Positions 27,149-34,258 of a DNA stretch of 64,000 bases are shown one piece after another. The DNA is from JAYEHL01 sp041653935 (GTDB taxonomy: Bacteria > Chloroflexota > Dehalococcoidia > E44-bin15), in NCBI GenBank assembly GCA_041653935.1, contig JBAZEO010000004.1:1-64000 (forward strand), read 5' to 3'. Every line of letters starts with the position of its first letter. Position 1 is the stretch's first letter. A program made the position numbers and the translations under genes. The notes beneath the pieces are model-generated. The model worked only from the letters and a program-made list of their open reading frames with translations, did not search any database and was not told the origin of the DNA.

Positions 27149-29506
27149 TCACCAGTCGATGGTGGTTACGTCCACCCTCTGCTCGTCGCGCTTTTCCGTC
27201 CTTTCCTCGCCGTACTTCGGGGTGTCGACATAGTCTCCCCTCTCCCGGTCGAACTGCACGACTATGTGCTTCTCCCCGTTCGGGTTCCTGGCCTTGGGTA
27301 CGATGATGTGGGTGTTCACGTACCTTCCGGAATTGTCCGCCATGATCTTCTTCATGGCGTCCATCTTTGTCTCCTTGCCCTTTTTCTGCGCGTCCGACGC
27401 CGATTCCCCCCTCTCCCTCCAGAGGTTGATCACGTAGGACGCGTTCTGCCCGAGCGCCGCGGAATCCTTGAACGATTCGATAGTCGGCAGTTCCCCGTTG
27501 GTCTTCCTGTAATGGGCGACGATGGGAAGCCTGAGCCCGTTCTTGTTGATCTCGTGCTTGGCCTCGACCATGAACCTCTCGATGGCGTCGTTCTTGTTCC
27601 CCTTGCCCTCCTCGAAGTCCATGTGGTGCAAGTGGTCAAGGCAGAGGACCTTGTACCCGCCGTCGACCGCCCTGGCCATCAGCTCCTTCAGCTGCCTGAA
27701 CGACAGCCTGCCGTCGCAGGTCACGAGGGTCATCCCGCACTTCTTGACGTCGCTCCTGGCCTCGTCCATCATCTCGCGGAAGGCGTCACCCGACAGCTCG
27801 TTCCTGCGGAAGGCGTTCCATGGGTATCTCGGACGGCCCCGTGACTTCGCGATCTCGTTGATCCTGTAGTAGAGCGCCCTGATCGCGTAGTCCTGCACCC
27901 TGTCCTCGAGCGCGGCCAGCATGACCTTCGTGCCTGCCGCGTCGGCTCGCCTCAGGATGTTCTGGATCAGCGTGGTCTTGCCGCTGTTGTGGTGGCAGAT
28001 GCCGTAGCCGTCGACGTAAAGCCTGTCGCCCTCCTCCAGCTCGAAGCCGTAGTACTCCCCGACGCCGGCGTCCTCGAGCGTGAAGTCGAACGTCACGTCG
28101 ACGTAGTAGCCACCGGCCCGCCTGCATTCCCTCACGCTGTCCTTGACCAGGGTCGTCCTGTTCAGCCTGTTTACCATATACTCCGGGATGCGCGGCTTCC
28201 AAAGCTTCCATATGTCCCTCCTGGGCAGGTCCTTCTCGTCGAACACGTACCTCTTGAGGGTTGACGCCTTGATGTTCATCAGGTGCCTTCCGTTCCTGCT
28301 GTGGTGCGATCCGCCGCCGGCGTTGTTCTCTTCCAGCCAGACGCTGAAGACGTGGTCGCGGTTGACGACGAACGGCGGGCACTGGCCTTCGGCGGGGACT
28401 ACCCTGATCATCTTGTCCAGGCCGTAGTGCAGCCTGCCTACCTTCCTTGACTTGCCGTCCGGTCCCATGACGAAATCCCCGACCATGACCTTCTCGACGG
28501 CCTTCAGCTCCCCGTCCCACATCCTTATCGGGTGGCCCTTCTCATGGCAGCCAGTCGATCCGCCGAACAGGGGAAGCTCGCCGGGCATCATGCCCGTCAG
28601 CGCCTCGTCAAGGAAGTTATAGCCGTACGAGACGATGTCCTCCGGCCTAGTCGAGGCCAGCTCGCTGTAGCCCATGTCCATGGCCTCTCCCCAGCTGATG
28701 ACGTTGACGCTCGACGGCGGCTTCCTGGGGGTGTCCTTGGCTATCTCCCTCTCCCATGCCGGCTGGTCGTTTACCGCCCTTTTCGCCACGCTCTCGAAAA
28801 CGCTCCTCAACTCCCTTTCCGTCAGTTGCGGCTCGCACTGCTCCCTGTTCCACCTCAGCATCCTCGGCCAGACCTTTCCCTCCCAGTCGTACGGCCTCGT
28901 GAACCTCATGAGCTTTCCGCAGGCGCTCGCGGCCACCGTGTTCCTGTTACCTTGGGACGCCGATTCAAGCTCAACCTCGAACTCACCCAGCATCACCCCC
29001 GGGGGATGCGCGACGCCGGTCGCGAACAGGTCGATCTCCTTCCTGAAAAGATGCTCCGGGAAAGGCCGTATCTCCATGTCATTCATGAACTCGTACCTGT
29101 TGCCTGACCTGTGCAGCGAGGGCGGCGCGACGACCTGCCCGCCGTCGCCGCGGATGTCCGTGAGCGGCATGATCCTCGCGGCGTTCCCCCTCCCCGGTGA
29201 GTGCCTGTAATAGAGGTGGTAGCCTCCCCCTCCCGTCCTGACCATCAGTGTCGGAGGGAAGTGGGAGCAGTCCCCTCCCTTCTCGACGTCGATCACGGTG
29301 AGGTCGCTTACCCTTCCGGTAACTATCCCGACATTGACGTACTTGCCTTCCCCGAACCACTCGACAAGCTCCTCGTCGGTCGGCGTCCTCTCCTGGTAAA
29401 CCTTCCAGGATATGATGGGGTACTTGTCGTCTCCCAAGGGGACGACTGACCACCCGCGGCGCACGTACCCCCGTGCAGCCTCGAGCGTGTTAATGAAAAT
29501 GCCCAT
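27149..29506 (-). CDS. Primase-polymerase/DnaB-type helicase fusion with intein in the P-loop
   Basis: A 785-residue precursor. The N-terminal ~200 residues are a bifunctional primase/polymerase domain: VIDVE with Asp73 and Glu75, GGYHLYY with His97, and DIRGDGGQVVAPPS. The C-terminal part is a RecA-fold replicative helicase. Its Walker A is split: GSTG (316-319), then an intein (residues 320-507), then SGKTTL; spliced it reads GSTGSGKT. LCLDHLHHM fits Walker B. Mature length after splicing would be 597. It would prime and unwind at the phage replication fork. It lies in the operon with the recombinase and winged-helix protein, 12 bp after the 166-aa gene. Confidence 0.88.
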   Translation of the reverse strand: MGIFINTLEAARGYVRRGWSVVPLGDDKYPIISWKVYQERTPTDEELVEWFGEGKYVNVGIVTGRVSDLTVIDVEKGGDCSHFPPTLMVRTGGGGYHLYYRHSPGRGNAARIMPLTDIRGDGGQVVAPPSLHRSGNRYEFMNDMEIRPFPEHLFRKEIDLFATGVAHPPGVMLGEFEVELESASQGNRNTVAASACGKLMRFTRPYDWEGKVWPRMLRWNREQCEPQLTERELRSVFESVAKRAVNDQPAWEREIAKDTPRKPPSSVNVISWGEAMDMGYSELASTRPEDIVSYGYNFLDEALTGMMPGELPLFGGSTGCHEKGHPIRMWDGELKAVEKVMVGDFVMGPDGKSRKVGRLHYGLDKMIRVVPAEGQCPPFVVNRDHVFSVWLEENNAGGGSHHSRNGRHLMNIKASTLKRYVFDEKDLPRRDIWKLWKPRIPEYMVNRLNRTTLVKDSVRECRRAGGYYVDVTFDFTLEDAGVGEYYGFELEEGDRLYVDGYGICHHNSGKTTLIQNILRRADAAGTKVMLAALEDRVQDYAIRALYYRINEIAKSRGRPRYPWNAFRRNELSGDAFREMMDEARSDVKKCGMTLVTCDGRLSFRQLKELMARAVDGGYKVLCLDHLHHMDFEEGKGNKNDAIERFMVEAKHEINKNGLRLPIVAHYRKTNGELPTIESFKDSAALGQNASYVINLWRERGESASDAQKKGKETKMDAMKKIMADNSGRYVNTHIIVPKARNPNGEKHIVVQFDRERGDYVDTPKYGEERTEKRDEQRVDVTTIDW
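27986..28549 (-). other. Mini-intein, 188 residues, inside the helicase P-loop
   Basis: The inserted segment starts with Cys (codon 28,547-28,549) and ends His-Asn (Asn codon 27,986-27,988), followed by Ser as +1 residue. Block A reads CHEKGHPIRMWDG with VGDFVMGPDG; block B has NRDHVF, with Asn where Thr is usual; block F is YYGFELEEGDRLYVDG; block G ends ICHHN. There is no room for a homing endonuclease. P-loop insertion is a known favourite intein site in DnaB and RecA-like ATPases. Removing it restores an exact Walker A. Confidence 0.9.
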
Positions 29507-29518
29507 TATTGTTTTACC

Positions 29519-30019
29519 TTATTCCGCGGGTTCAAGCTCCCCCCACGGCAGGCTGTCCCTCATCCACTCCGTCCTCATCGCCTCGTCGACGTCCACGAGC
29601 GTCATGTTTCGCGCAAAATTCCTCACCTCGTCCGTGGAAGTCTCCTCGTCGACGCTCAGGTCATGCGGTCGCTTGACGTTCACCTCCGACCACCTGTACC
29701 CGTCGTTGTCCCTTTGCCTCACGTACACGGCCGCCCTCCGGTACTCCCGGTTGTCCTCCCCCACCGCTGGTTTCCTGATCGCGAACCATCCGGCCTCGAA
29801 CGCCGTCCAGTTCTCGTTGTAGTTGGCGAGAGCCCAGTAGACATCCAGCCCCCTATGCTCGGGCGGGGTGCCTGCGGGGCTCTTGGGCGGCGGCAGGAGG
29901 TCGTTGAACGTCGACGACGAGCAGTATGACTGCCCCCTTCCCCACGCCTCTATGGCCTGGGTGAACTGCTCGTCGGTCAGGAACCTCCACCCGTCGCCGT
30001 AGTATTTGACAAGCTTCAT
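29519..30019 (-). CDS. Unknown protein in replication operon, 166 aa
   Basis: I do not recognise this acidic, Trp-rich protein (for example WRFLTDEQFTQAIEAWGRG, NENWTAFEAGWFAIRK). It has no membrane segment or cysteine cluster. It lies between the winged-helix gene (3 bp away) and the primase-helicase, so it is probably co-translated with replication proteins and may be a helicase loader or accessory factor. That is inference from position only. Confidence 0.65.
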   Translation of the reverse strand: MKLVKYYGDGWRFLTDEQFTQAIEAWGRGQSYCSSSTFNDLLPPPKSPAGTPPEHRGLDVYWALANYNENWTAFEAGWFAIRKPAVGEDNREYRRAAVYVRQRDNDGYRWSEVNVKRPHDLSVDEETSTDEVRNFARNMTLVDVDEAMRTEWMRDSLPWGELEPAE

Positions 30020-30022
30020 TGT

Positions 30023-30616
30023 TTATCCGCTGACAATTTTGTTAGACTTCCCCTCGTCGTTCCTCTTCTTCCAGGCGACGGCCTTGTGCCACCGTAGCTC
30101 GAGGTCCCTTAACGACTTGAACGTGGGCGCGAACTGGTCAAAGCTGGCGTAGCCGGCGGACAGCGAGTCTATCATGCCGATGACGGAATTTTCCCCGAAC
30201 TGCCTCACGAGGCTGACTGCCGAGTCGCTGTTGTACTTCGCCCCCCAGAACGTCGCCTTGGCGATTTTCGTGGCGTCGCCCAGGCATGCCTTCTCGAACT
30301 TCGCCATTATGGCCCTTGCCTCGGGTACCGCGACCACCATGTCGCTGACCTCGACCTTCGGTGCCTCCTTCCTTAACGGGACGGAGAGCGTGTACGTGGC
30401 CGCGCCGGTTTCCCTTATGTACCCATGAGCCACGAGCCTCGACAGAGATTCCCTCGCCTCATTGACCTTCCTGCCTGACCTGGACGCCAGGGCAGGGACG
30501 GTGACCTTTCCCTCCCCGCGCGACATGAACGTACTGGCTGCCGCCAGTGTCCGGACGTCGGCATCGCTCAGCTCCTTGTCGGAGAGAGCGCTTTCCTCGA
30601 TGATCGCGAAGGCCAT
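30023..30616 (-). CDS. Winged-helix protein, replication initiator/regulator candidate
   Basis: Residues ~15-75 look like a winged helix: LSDADVRTLAAASTFMSRG, VTVPALASRSGRKVNEARESLSRLVAHGYI, then a beta wing (GAATYTLSVP). Residues 95-190 form a helical second domain. This two-domain layout recalls phage replisome organisers and DnaD-like initiators. It is the first gene of the leftward replication operon, directly downstream of an inverted repeat that overlaps a promoter. It could bind that site itself. Function is inferred. Confidence 0.65.
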   Translation of the reverse strand: MAFAIIEESALSDKELSDADVRTLAAASTFMSRGEGKVTVPALASRSGRKVNEARESLSRLVAHGYIRETGAATYTLSVPLRKEAPKVEVSDMVVAVPEARAIMAKFEKACLGDATKIAKATFWGAKYNSDSAVSLVRQFGENSVIGMIDSLSAGYASFDQFAPTFKSLRDLELRWHKAVAWKKRNDEGKSNKIVSG

Positions 30617-30676
30617 GGGTGTGCGCGGGTTAGGACATGATGAGAAGTTGGTGCCTCTTGACAGTTTCTAAATTAA

Positions 30677-30721
30677 CATATAACATTTTGTGGCATGACT
30701 GGCAATACCCCCATATTGCCA
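30677..30721 (-). promoter_or_regulatory. Promoter with overlapping operator for the replication operon
   Basis: On the minus strand, TTGCCA (30,700-30,705) lies 17 bp upstream of TATATG (30,677-30,682). A perfect inverted repeat, TGGCAATA-6 bp-TATTGCCA (30,700-30,721), covers the -35. It sits 60-100 bp upstream of the winged-helix gene start at 30,616. A repressor bound there would block the promoter. Confidence 0.5.
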
Positions 30722-30919
30722 CTGTGTTGTGCGTTTTTTGGCCTACGCTACATGATCATATCCACAAGTAACTTGCGCGTCGTAATCCCAGGTTTCCTGC
30801 CCGTTTCCCTGGGACAACATTTTTTTCCCATTTCACGCGCGATGTGAGACTTCAGTGCGACAGATCATGACGAGGCAACAGCGAGAAGGCCAGATCGCTA
30901 CTGTGCCTACAGAAGAACC

Positions 30920-30975
30920 AAAAAAGGAGACTGCCTGCCGCTTTGTCCAAGCCGGCTGCCGATGTCTCCTTTTTT
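30920..30975. terminator. Bidirectional terminator with large apical loop
   Basis: A6-GGAGAC at 30,920-30,931 pairs with GTCTCC-T6 at 30,964-30,975, with a 32-base loop that contains further GC pairs. The U tract is present on both strands. On the minus strand it follows the gene ending at 31,044; on the plus strand it would end any transcript from the gene-free region to its left. Confidence 0.75.
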
Positions 30976-31043
30976 GCGTTATTCAGTTGTGAAAGAGCTA
31001 AAGAACAGAAGGGGGAACTGACTTTTCATCAAACATTTTTCGG

Positions 31044-31328
31044 CTATCCGCCGTTTTCGATACGCTCGATCTCCTGGTTGACCTTCGTCTTCAGTGACCG
31101 CTGGTGGGTTACGAACACCTTGGGCTCCACGAGGCACTTGGAGGACCAGTAGTCCTTCTCGCATGCCCTGAGCTCCTCGGTGTCCTGGAAAAGAAACCAC
31201 CCCTTTGCCCGTTTCCTCTCGCCTTCCAGAATGATCTGGATGCCATCGATCCCGTGTCCCAGCGACATTAGAGTCGCTGCGAGCGCCAGGTCGGTCGTGG
31301 CCATTGGCTTGTCGGTTTTTAATGTCAT
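31044..31328 (-). CDS. DUF5659-like small protein, 94 aa
   Basis: The pattern TTDLALAATLMSLGHGIDGIQ...KGWFLFQDTEELRACEKDYWS matches, from memory, the small DUF5659 family found in phages and related elements: a short helix-rich start, a beta hairpin, then DTxEL and a Tyr-Trp motif. No catalytic residues are known. It is transcribed alone from a nearby extended -10 promoter (31,372-31,380) and ends before the terminator at 30,920-30,975. Function unknown. Confidence 0.6.
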   Translation of the reverse strand: MTLKTDKPMATTDLALAATLMSLGHGIDGIQIILEGERKRAKGWFLFQDTEELRACEKDYWSSKCLVEPKVFVTHQRSLKTKVNQEIERIENGG

Positions 31329-31371
31329 ATCCTTTTTTGTTTTTGTTTTTACCCTTTCCCCCTCTACTTAA

Positions 31372-31380
31372 ATTATATCA
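31372..31380 (-). promoter_or_regulatory. Extended -10 promoter, leftward
   Basis: The minus strand reads TGATATAAT, a perfect TGn-TATAAT extended -10, about 45 bp upstream of the start at 31,328. No good -35 is seen, as is usual for extended -10 promoters. It is paired back-to-back with a rightward one at 31,412. Confidence 0.6.
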
Positions 31381-31411
31381 CATCTTTTCGCGGAAAATGA
31401 CCTTTTTTTCA

Positions 31412-31420
31412 TGGTATAAT
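31412..31420 (+). promoter_or_regulatory. Extended -10 promoter, rightward
   Basis: The plus strand reads TGGTATAAT, a perfect extended -10, 44 bp upstream of the ATG at 31,464. The predicted leader includes a short self-complementary GGAGAGATCTCC segment near 31,434-31,445. It would drive the small basic protein genes to 33,392. Confidence 0.6.
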
Positions 31421-31463
31421 TAAGGTGTAGGGAAGGAGAGATCTCCCTGCAAACTACTAACAT

Positions 31464-31589
31464 ATGGAAAACGTAACGAATGCCTGGTCGGTACTCGATT
31501 CCTCGAGGGAGGGCAGCCTTAAGCCCGACTTCGGGAAGTCGCGGAAGGCGCGGGCAGTGAGGAAGACAAGGCGCAGCAAGAAAAAGTAA
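31464..31589 (+). CDS. 41-aa basic protein
   Basis: ATG at 31,464 after CTACTAACAT, TAA at 31,587-31,589. The protein is strongly basic at its C-terminus (KARAVRKTRRSKKK). It is the first ORF after the rightward extended -10 promoter and the first of four small basic proteins in a row. It is probably a nucleic-acid-binding or packaged peptide; no family is recognised. Confidence 0.55.
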   Translation: MENVTNAWSVLDSSREGSLKPDFGKSRKARAVRKTRRSKKK

Positions 31590-31605
31590 ATAATAAAAAA
31601 CAAAT

Positions 31606-31950
31606 ATGGCTTGTAAGAGCAAAAAAGGCAAGGCAGTACGCGCGGTCAAGAAAGGCAAGAAGGATGGTAAGGGAGGACCGGGCATGGAAATGATGATGGG
31701 TAGTGCCCCTTCAATGGGTGCACGTCCCCCGATGGGTGGCGCCCCTTCAATGGGTGCACGTCCCCCGATGGGTGGCGCCCCTTCAATGGGTGCACGTCCC
31801 CCGATGGCACCGGCCAAGGGCATCTCCTCGGTCGCCGCTGCAGTCAAGGCGGCCGTCGCCGGCCTCTCCCCCGAGGACCGCGCCCGCGTCGGCAAGATGA
31901 CCGTCGATGAGCTTCTTTCCGGCGGTGCCGCATCCCCTGAAGTAGAGTAG
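31606..31950 (+). CDS. Low-complexity GGAPSMGARPPM-repeat protein, 114 aa
   Basis: A Lys-rich start (CKSKKGKAVRAVKKGKK) precedes three exact repeats of a 12-residue unit, PSMGARPPMGGA, then a helical acidic C-terminus (SSVAAAVKAAVAGLSPEDRARV). The repeat is encoded by a 36-bp tandem repeat (31,705-31,806). It lies 16 bp after the previous ORF and 2 bp before the next. A flexible linker protein of the virion is plausible; function unknown. Confidence 0.65.
   Translation: MACKSKKGKAVRAVKKGKKDGKGGPGMEMMMGSAPSMGARPPMGGAPSMGARPPMGGAPSMGARPPMAPAKGISSVAAAVKAAVAGLSPEDRARVGKMTVDELLSGGAASPEVE
31705..31806 (+). repeat. 36-bp in-frame tandem repeat, about 3 copies
   Basis: The unit GCCCCTTCAATGGGTGCACG... 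(36 bp) is repeated with no or almost no changes, so copy number may vary between related phages. Confidence 0.8.
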
Positions 31951-31952
31951 TA

Positions 31953-32321
31953 ATGTCCATCTCAAGCACCGTCCGCGACTTTAAGGCAACCGTCAGGGAA
32001 ACGCCGTCAAGGATGGGCGATGCCGTTCGCGGACTGAAGAAGGACCTCAAGGCTTCCTCCGAGTCAAGGAAGGGCCTCACGAAAGCTAACATGGTCGCCG
32101 ACGGCCGGGACAAGGAAAAGTTCGACGCTTCGGCCAAGGCTGAAGGCAACTTGAAGGACGCCTACTCTTCCGGAGAGACGCTTGCCGACCGGGTCAACAT
32201 GGCCCATACGACCAGCGACCGCGGGAGGAAGTCCCTCGAGAGGGAACAGAAAAAGTCGAGGTTCGGCGCGGCTCTGGCCGGCAGGTACAATGTAGGGCAG
32301 GCGCGCCGGAAGGTAAAATAG
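31953..32321 (+). CDS. Small charged helical protein, 122 aa
   Basis: A Lys-, Arg- and Ser-rich helical protein (for example KATVRETPSRMGDAVRGLKKD, SLEREQKKSRFGAAL). There is no membrane segment, Cys cluster or recognised domain. It is tightly packed between two other small basic protein genes. A DNA-condensing, scaffold-like or packaged role is possible, but unproven. Confidence 0.6.
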   Translation: MSISSTVRDFKATVRETPSRMGDAVRGLKKDLKASSESRKGLTKANMVADGRDKEKFDASAKAEGNLKDAYSSGETLADRVNMAHTTSDRGRKSLEREQKKSRFGAALAGRYNVGQARRKVK

Positions 32322-32334
32322 TAAAACAAAAAGT

Positions 32335-32526
32335 ATGCAAAAACAAAAGAAATCCAAGCTAATCCGAGAGGCGCCGTACTTTTCTGGCAAGTGCAAGAAG
32401 TGCGACGGAAAGGGAGGCTTTGCCTCCAGCCTTACGTCTTCCGGCAGCCAGTCCGCGATGGGCAAGGCCATCGGCTCTCTCGCCAAGCCGACAGGGATGA
32501 GGAAGCCTAAGCCGCGGGTGGTGTGA
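32335..32526 (+). CDS. 63-aa basic protein with CxxC
   Basis: A small lysine-rich protein with one GKCKKCDGKGG motif, reminiscent of a half zinc knuckle (CxxCxGxG as in DnaJ). Its TGA overlaps the GTG start of the next gene (GTGTGA at 32,523-32,528), so the two are translationally coupled. No family is recognised. Confidence 0.6.
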   Translation: MQKQKKSKLIREAPYFSGKCKKCDGKGGFASSLTSSGSQSAMGKAIGSLAKPTGMRKPKPRVV

Positions 32527-33392
32527 ACAAGTCCCTAGGGGAGAAGAGTAAGGACGTCGGAAGGAATATCTATGACTTCCTCGGAAACGCGGCCCTGGGT
32601 GCCCGTCGCAGACTGGACGAGCTGAAGGGCGATATCCAGTTGGCGAAGGATGTCGCGACCATCCCGGAAGCGCGGGAGTGGTACGCCGGCGAGAAGAGGA
32701 AGAACCTCAAGGACATGGGTGCCGCCGTCCGCAGGACTCTTGCCGGCAGGAAGGGAAAGGAGTACGAGGAGGAGACGAGGAGGATCAACCGTGAGCTTGT
32801 CAACCAGCTGTACGACCGCAAAGAAACAGGGAAGTTCTCACCGGAGGAGACAGCGGACCTTGTCATGGGTCTTCCTTCTCTCCACAGCGGGGAGAATATG
32901 GGCGTCTATGGCGACGTGATCAGCGAAAGGGAGTTCAAGCCTTATGAAGGCCGGAACGTTCTGGACCTGGGGCGTGGCTACAAGGGGAACCGTGAAATGA
33001 GGTCTGAGTGGATCGCGGCATATTACGACCCCTCGCACAGTACGCTGGCAATGGATCCGTCCCTTGACTTCAGTGACGTGAACGTGCTTCACGAGCGTGC
33101 CCATGAGTACCAGGACAAGACGTCCGGGATGACCAAGTTCTACGACTCGACCACCGGGAAAACGGTCAACCGACAGGAGTTCTACGCCCGCCTCAAGCAG
33201 GCGGAGTACAATGACCCGCTCGCCGCCGAAATCATAGGGTGGGCGAAGAAAGAAGCCGCAATGTATTCCAATGACCCAAGCCACATACCGAGTGAGATCT
33301 ACGCCAGACTGGCTACGGCAAAGCTAATGATGCCGAAGGAGCAGTTTAAGAGCATAATGCCGGAAGTCTACGCACTCCTCCCCTGGAAGTGA
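32523..33392 (+). CDS. Predicted HExxH zinc metallopeptidase-like protein
   Basis: The GTG at 32,523 overlaps the previous stop and is the best start (MNKSLGEKSK). The 289-residue protein has LHERAHEYQD, an HExxH zinc-binding motif at His190-Glu191-x-x-His194, and a downstream PSEIYARL glutamate (about residue 260) that could be the third ligand. The N-terminal ~120 residues are basic and helical. Zincins of this size occur in phage particles, where they may process virion proteins or act on the host. It is the last gene before a terminator. Substrate unknown. Confidence 0.65.
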   Translation: MNKSLGEKSKDVGRNIYDFLGNAALGARRRLDELKGDIQLAKDVATIPEAREWYAGEKRKNLKDMGAAVRRTLAGRKGKEYEEETRRINRELVNQLYDRKETGKFSPEETADLVMGLPSLHSGENMGVYGDVISEREFKPYEGRNVLDLGRGYKGNREMRSEWIAAYYDPSHSTLAMDPSLDFSDVNVLHERAHEYQDKTSGMTKFYDSTTGKTVNRQEFYARLKQAEYNDPLAAEIIGWAKKEAAMYSNDPSHIPSEIYARLATAKLMMPKEQFKSIMPEVYALLPWK

Positions 33393-33398
33393 ATAGAC

Positions 33399-33432
33399 AA
33401 AAAAAAAGCGCGATATTCTCGCGCTTTTTTTT
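33399..33432. terminator. Bidirectional intrinsic terminator
   Basis: A9-GCGCGA, a 5-base loop, TCGCGC-T8. It lies between the convergent stops at 33,392 (plus) and 33,439 (minus) and has U tracts in both directions. Confidence 0.9.
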
Positions 33433-33438
33433 GCTATC

Positions 33439-33834
33439 CTAGTAGCCGTTGCCTCCGTAAGACTTTGTGATGGCGACCTGGGCGATCTTCAATGCGTCGA
33501 TCTGCCTGACGATGACGTTGGCCTCTGATTCGGCTTCCGCGGCTTCCGCGTAGGCGCAGATTTCCCTGTCACCCACCCTGACCGTGTCGGCCTTGGCCAT
33601 GGCCTCGGCCTTGACCGCCGACTGGGCCTTGCCGGTCTGCGAGTCGTTCTCGTTCATGCGGGCAGCGAGGGTGGCGTGGTAGGCGCGCCTTGCGGCCGTC
33701 TCTACCTTTGCCACCTCGCTGAGGCACCCGGCGAGGCTGACGATGGCCTGGGAGATGGCGATCGGGTTGGCCGAGTCGCCGTTTACTTCCTTCTGGATCT
33801 GGGCGTAGATTTCGTCGTGGTTAGTGAATGTCAT
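33439..33834 (-). CDS. Unknown helical protein, 131 aa
   Basis: An Ala/Glu-rich, probably all-helical coiled-coil-like protein (AEAAEAESEANVIVRQIDALKIAQ). No family or motif is recognised. It is the last gene of the leftward recombination operon, just before the terminator at 33,399-33,432, and follows the neighbouring 129-aa gene by 8 bp. Confidence 0.6.
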   Translation of the reverse strand: MTFTNHDEIYAQIQKEVNGDSANPIAISQAIVSLAGCLSEVAKVETAARRAYHATLAARMNENDSQTGKAQSAVKAEAMAKADTVRVGDREICAYAEAAEAESEANVIVRQIDALKIAQVAITKSYGGNGY

Positions 33835-33842
33835 GGTAATGG

Positions 33843-34232
33843 CTACTCGTTTATCTTTAGCTTGCCGGTGATCTCATTCCTGCTGGCCTCGCTGATGGTT
33901 GGCTCCAGCAGCCGGTACTCGAGCACCCCGACCTGGGCCAGCAGCTCGATTACGTTGGCCCCGATGACGATGACGTCCATCGCCTCCATCTTGCTCAGGC
34001 GTCCGTTTTCGGCGACGATCCTTTCCACAAGTCCGTTCGTGTTGCCGATGAAGTTGATGCCCTCGAACGAATTGATCTCCTCATGGAACTTGAGATGCTG
34101 CTGGAACGCGGTGATGGTCTCCCTGATGTTCTCGCTGATCTCCTCGTTAATCGTCTCGGCCAGCTTGTCAGCCTGCCCTATGTCCGGGAGGCCGTTGGCA
34201 TCGATGTGGCGCCTGAACGCCGAAGTCTTCAT
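33843..34232 (-). CDS. Unknown helical protein, 129 aa
   Basis: The ATG at 34,232 (MKTSAFRRHID) sits behind GAAAGTAAA and is a better start than the GTG at 34,247. The protein is hydrophilic and mostly helical (ETINEEISENIRETITAFQQHLKFHEEI), with no recognised domain. It lies 11-26 bp downstream of the SbcC-like gene, so it may act with the nuclease complex; that is only positional. Confidence 0.6.
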   Translation of the reverse strand: MKTSAFRRHIDANGLPDIGQADKLAETINEEISENIRETITAFQQHLKFHEEINSFEGINFIGNTNGLVERIVAENGRLSKMEAMDVIVIGANVIELLAQVGVLEYRLLEPTISEASRNEITGKLKINE

Positions 34233-34258
34233 TTTACTTTCAGTCACAGTTTTGTTGG

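Larger units (their letters stand above)
30617..31043. other. 427-bp intergenic region, no protein gene seen
   Basis: Holds the promoter/operator at 30,677-30,721, a possible plus-strand promoter (TTGACA at 30,658, TAACAT at 30,681, 17-bp spacer), an imperfect hairpin TCCCAGG...CCTGGGA near 30,788-30,816 followed by a T7 run, and the strong hairpin at 30,920-30,975. No ORF with a credible start is visible. It could encode a ~250-nt plus-strand RNA or hold a replication origin. Confidence 0.5.

Noticed and set aside
27786..28520. 244-aa minus-strand ORF inside the primase-helicase gene
   Set aside because: Alternative frame over the intein; Arg/Gly-rich shadow.
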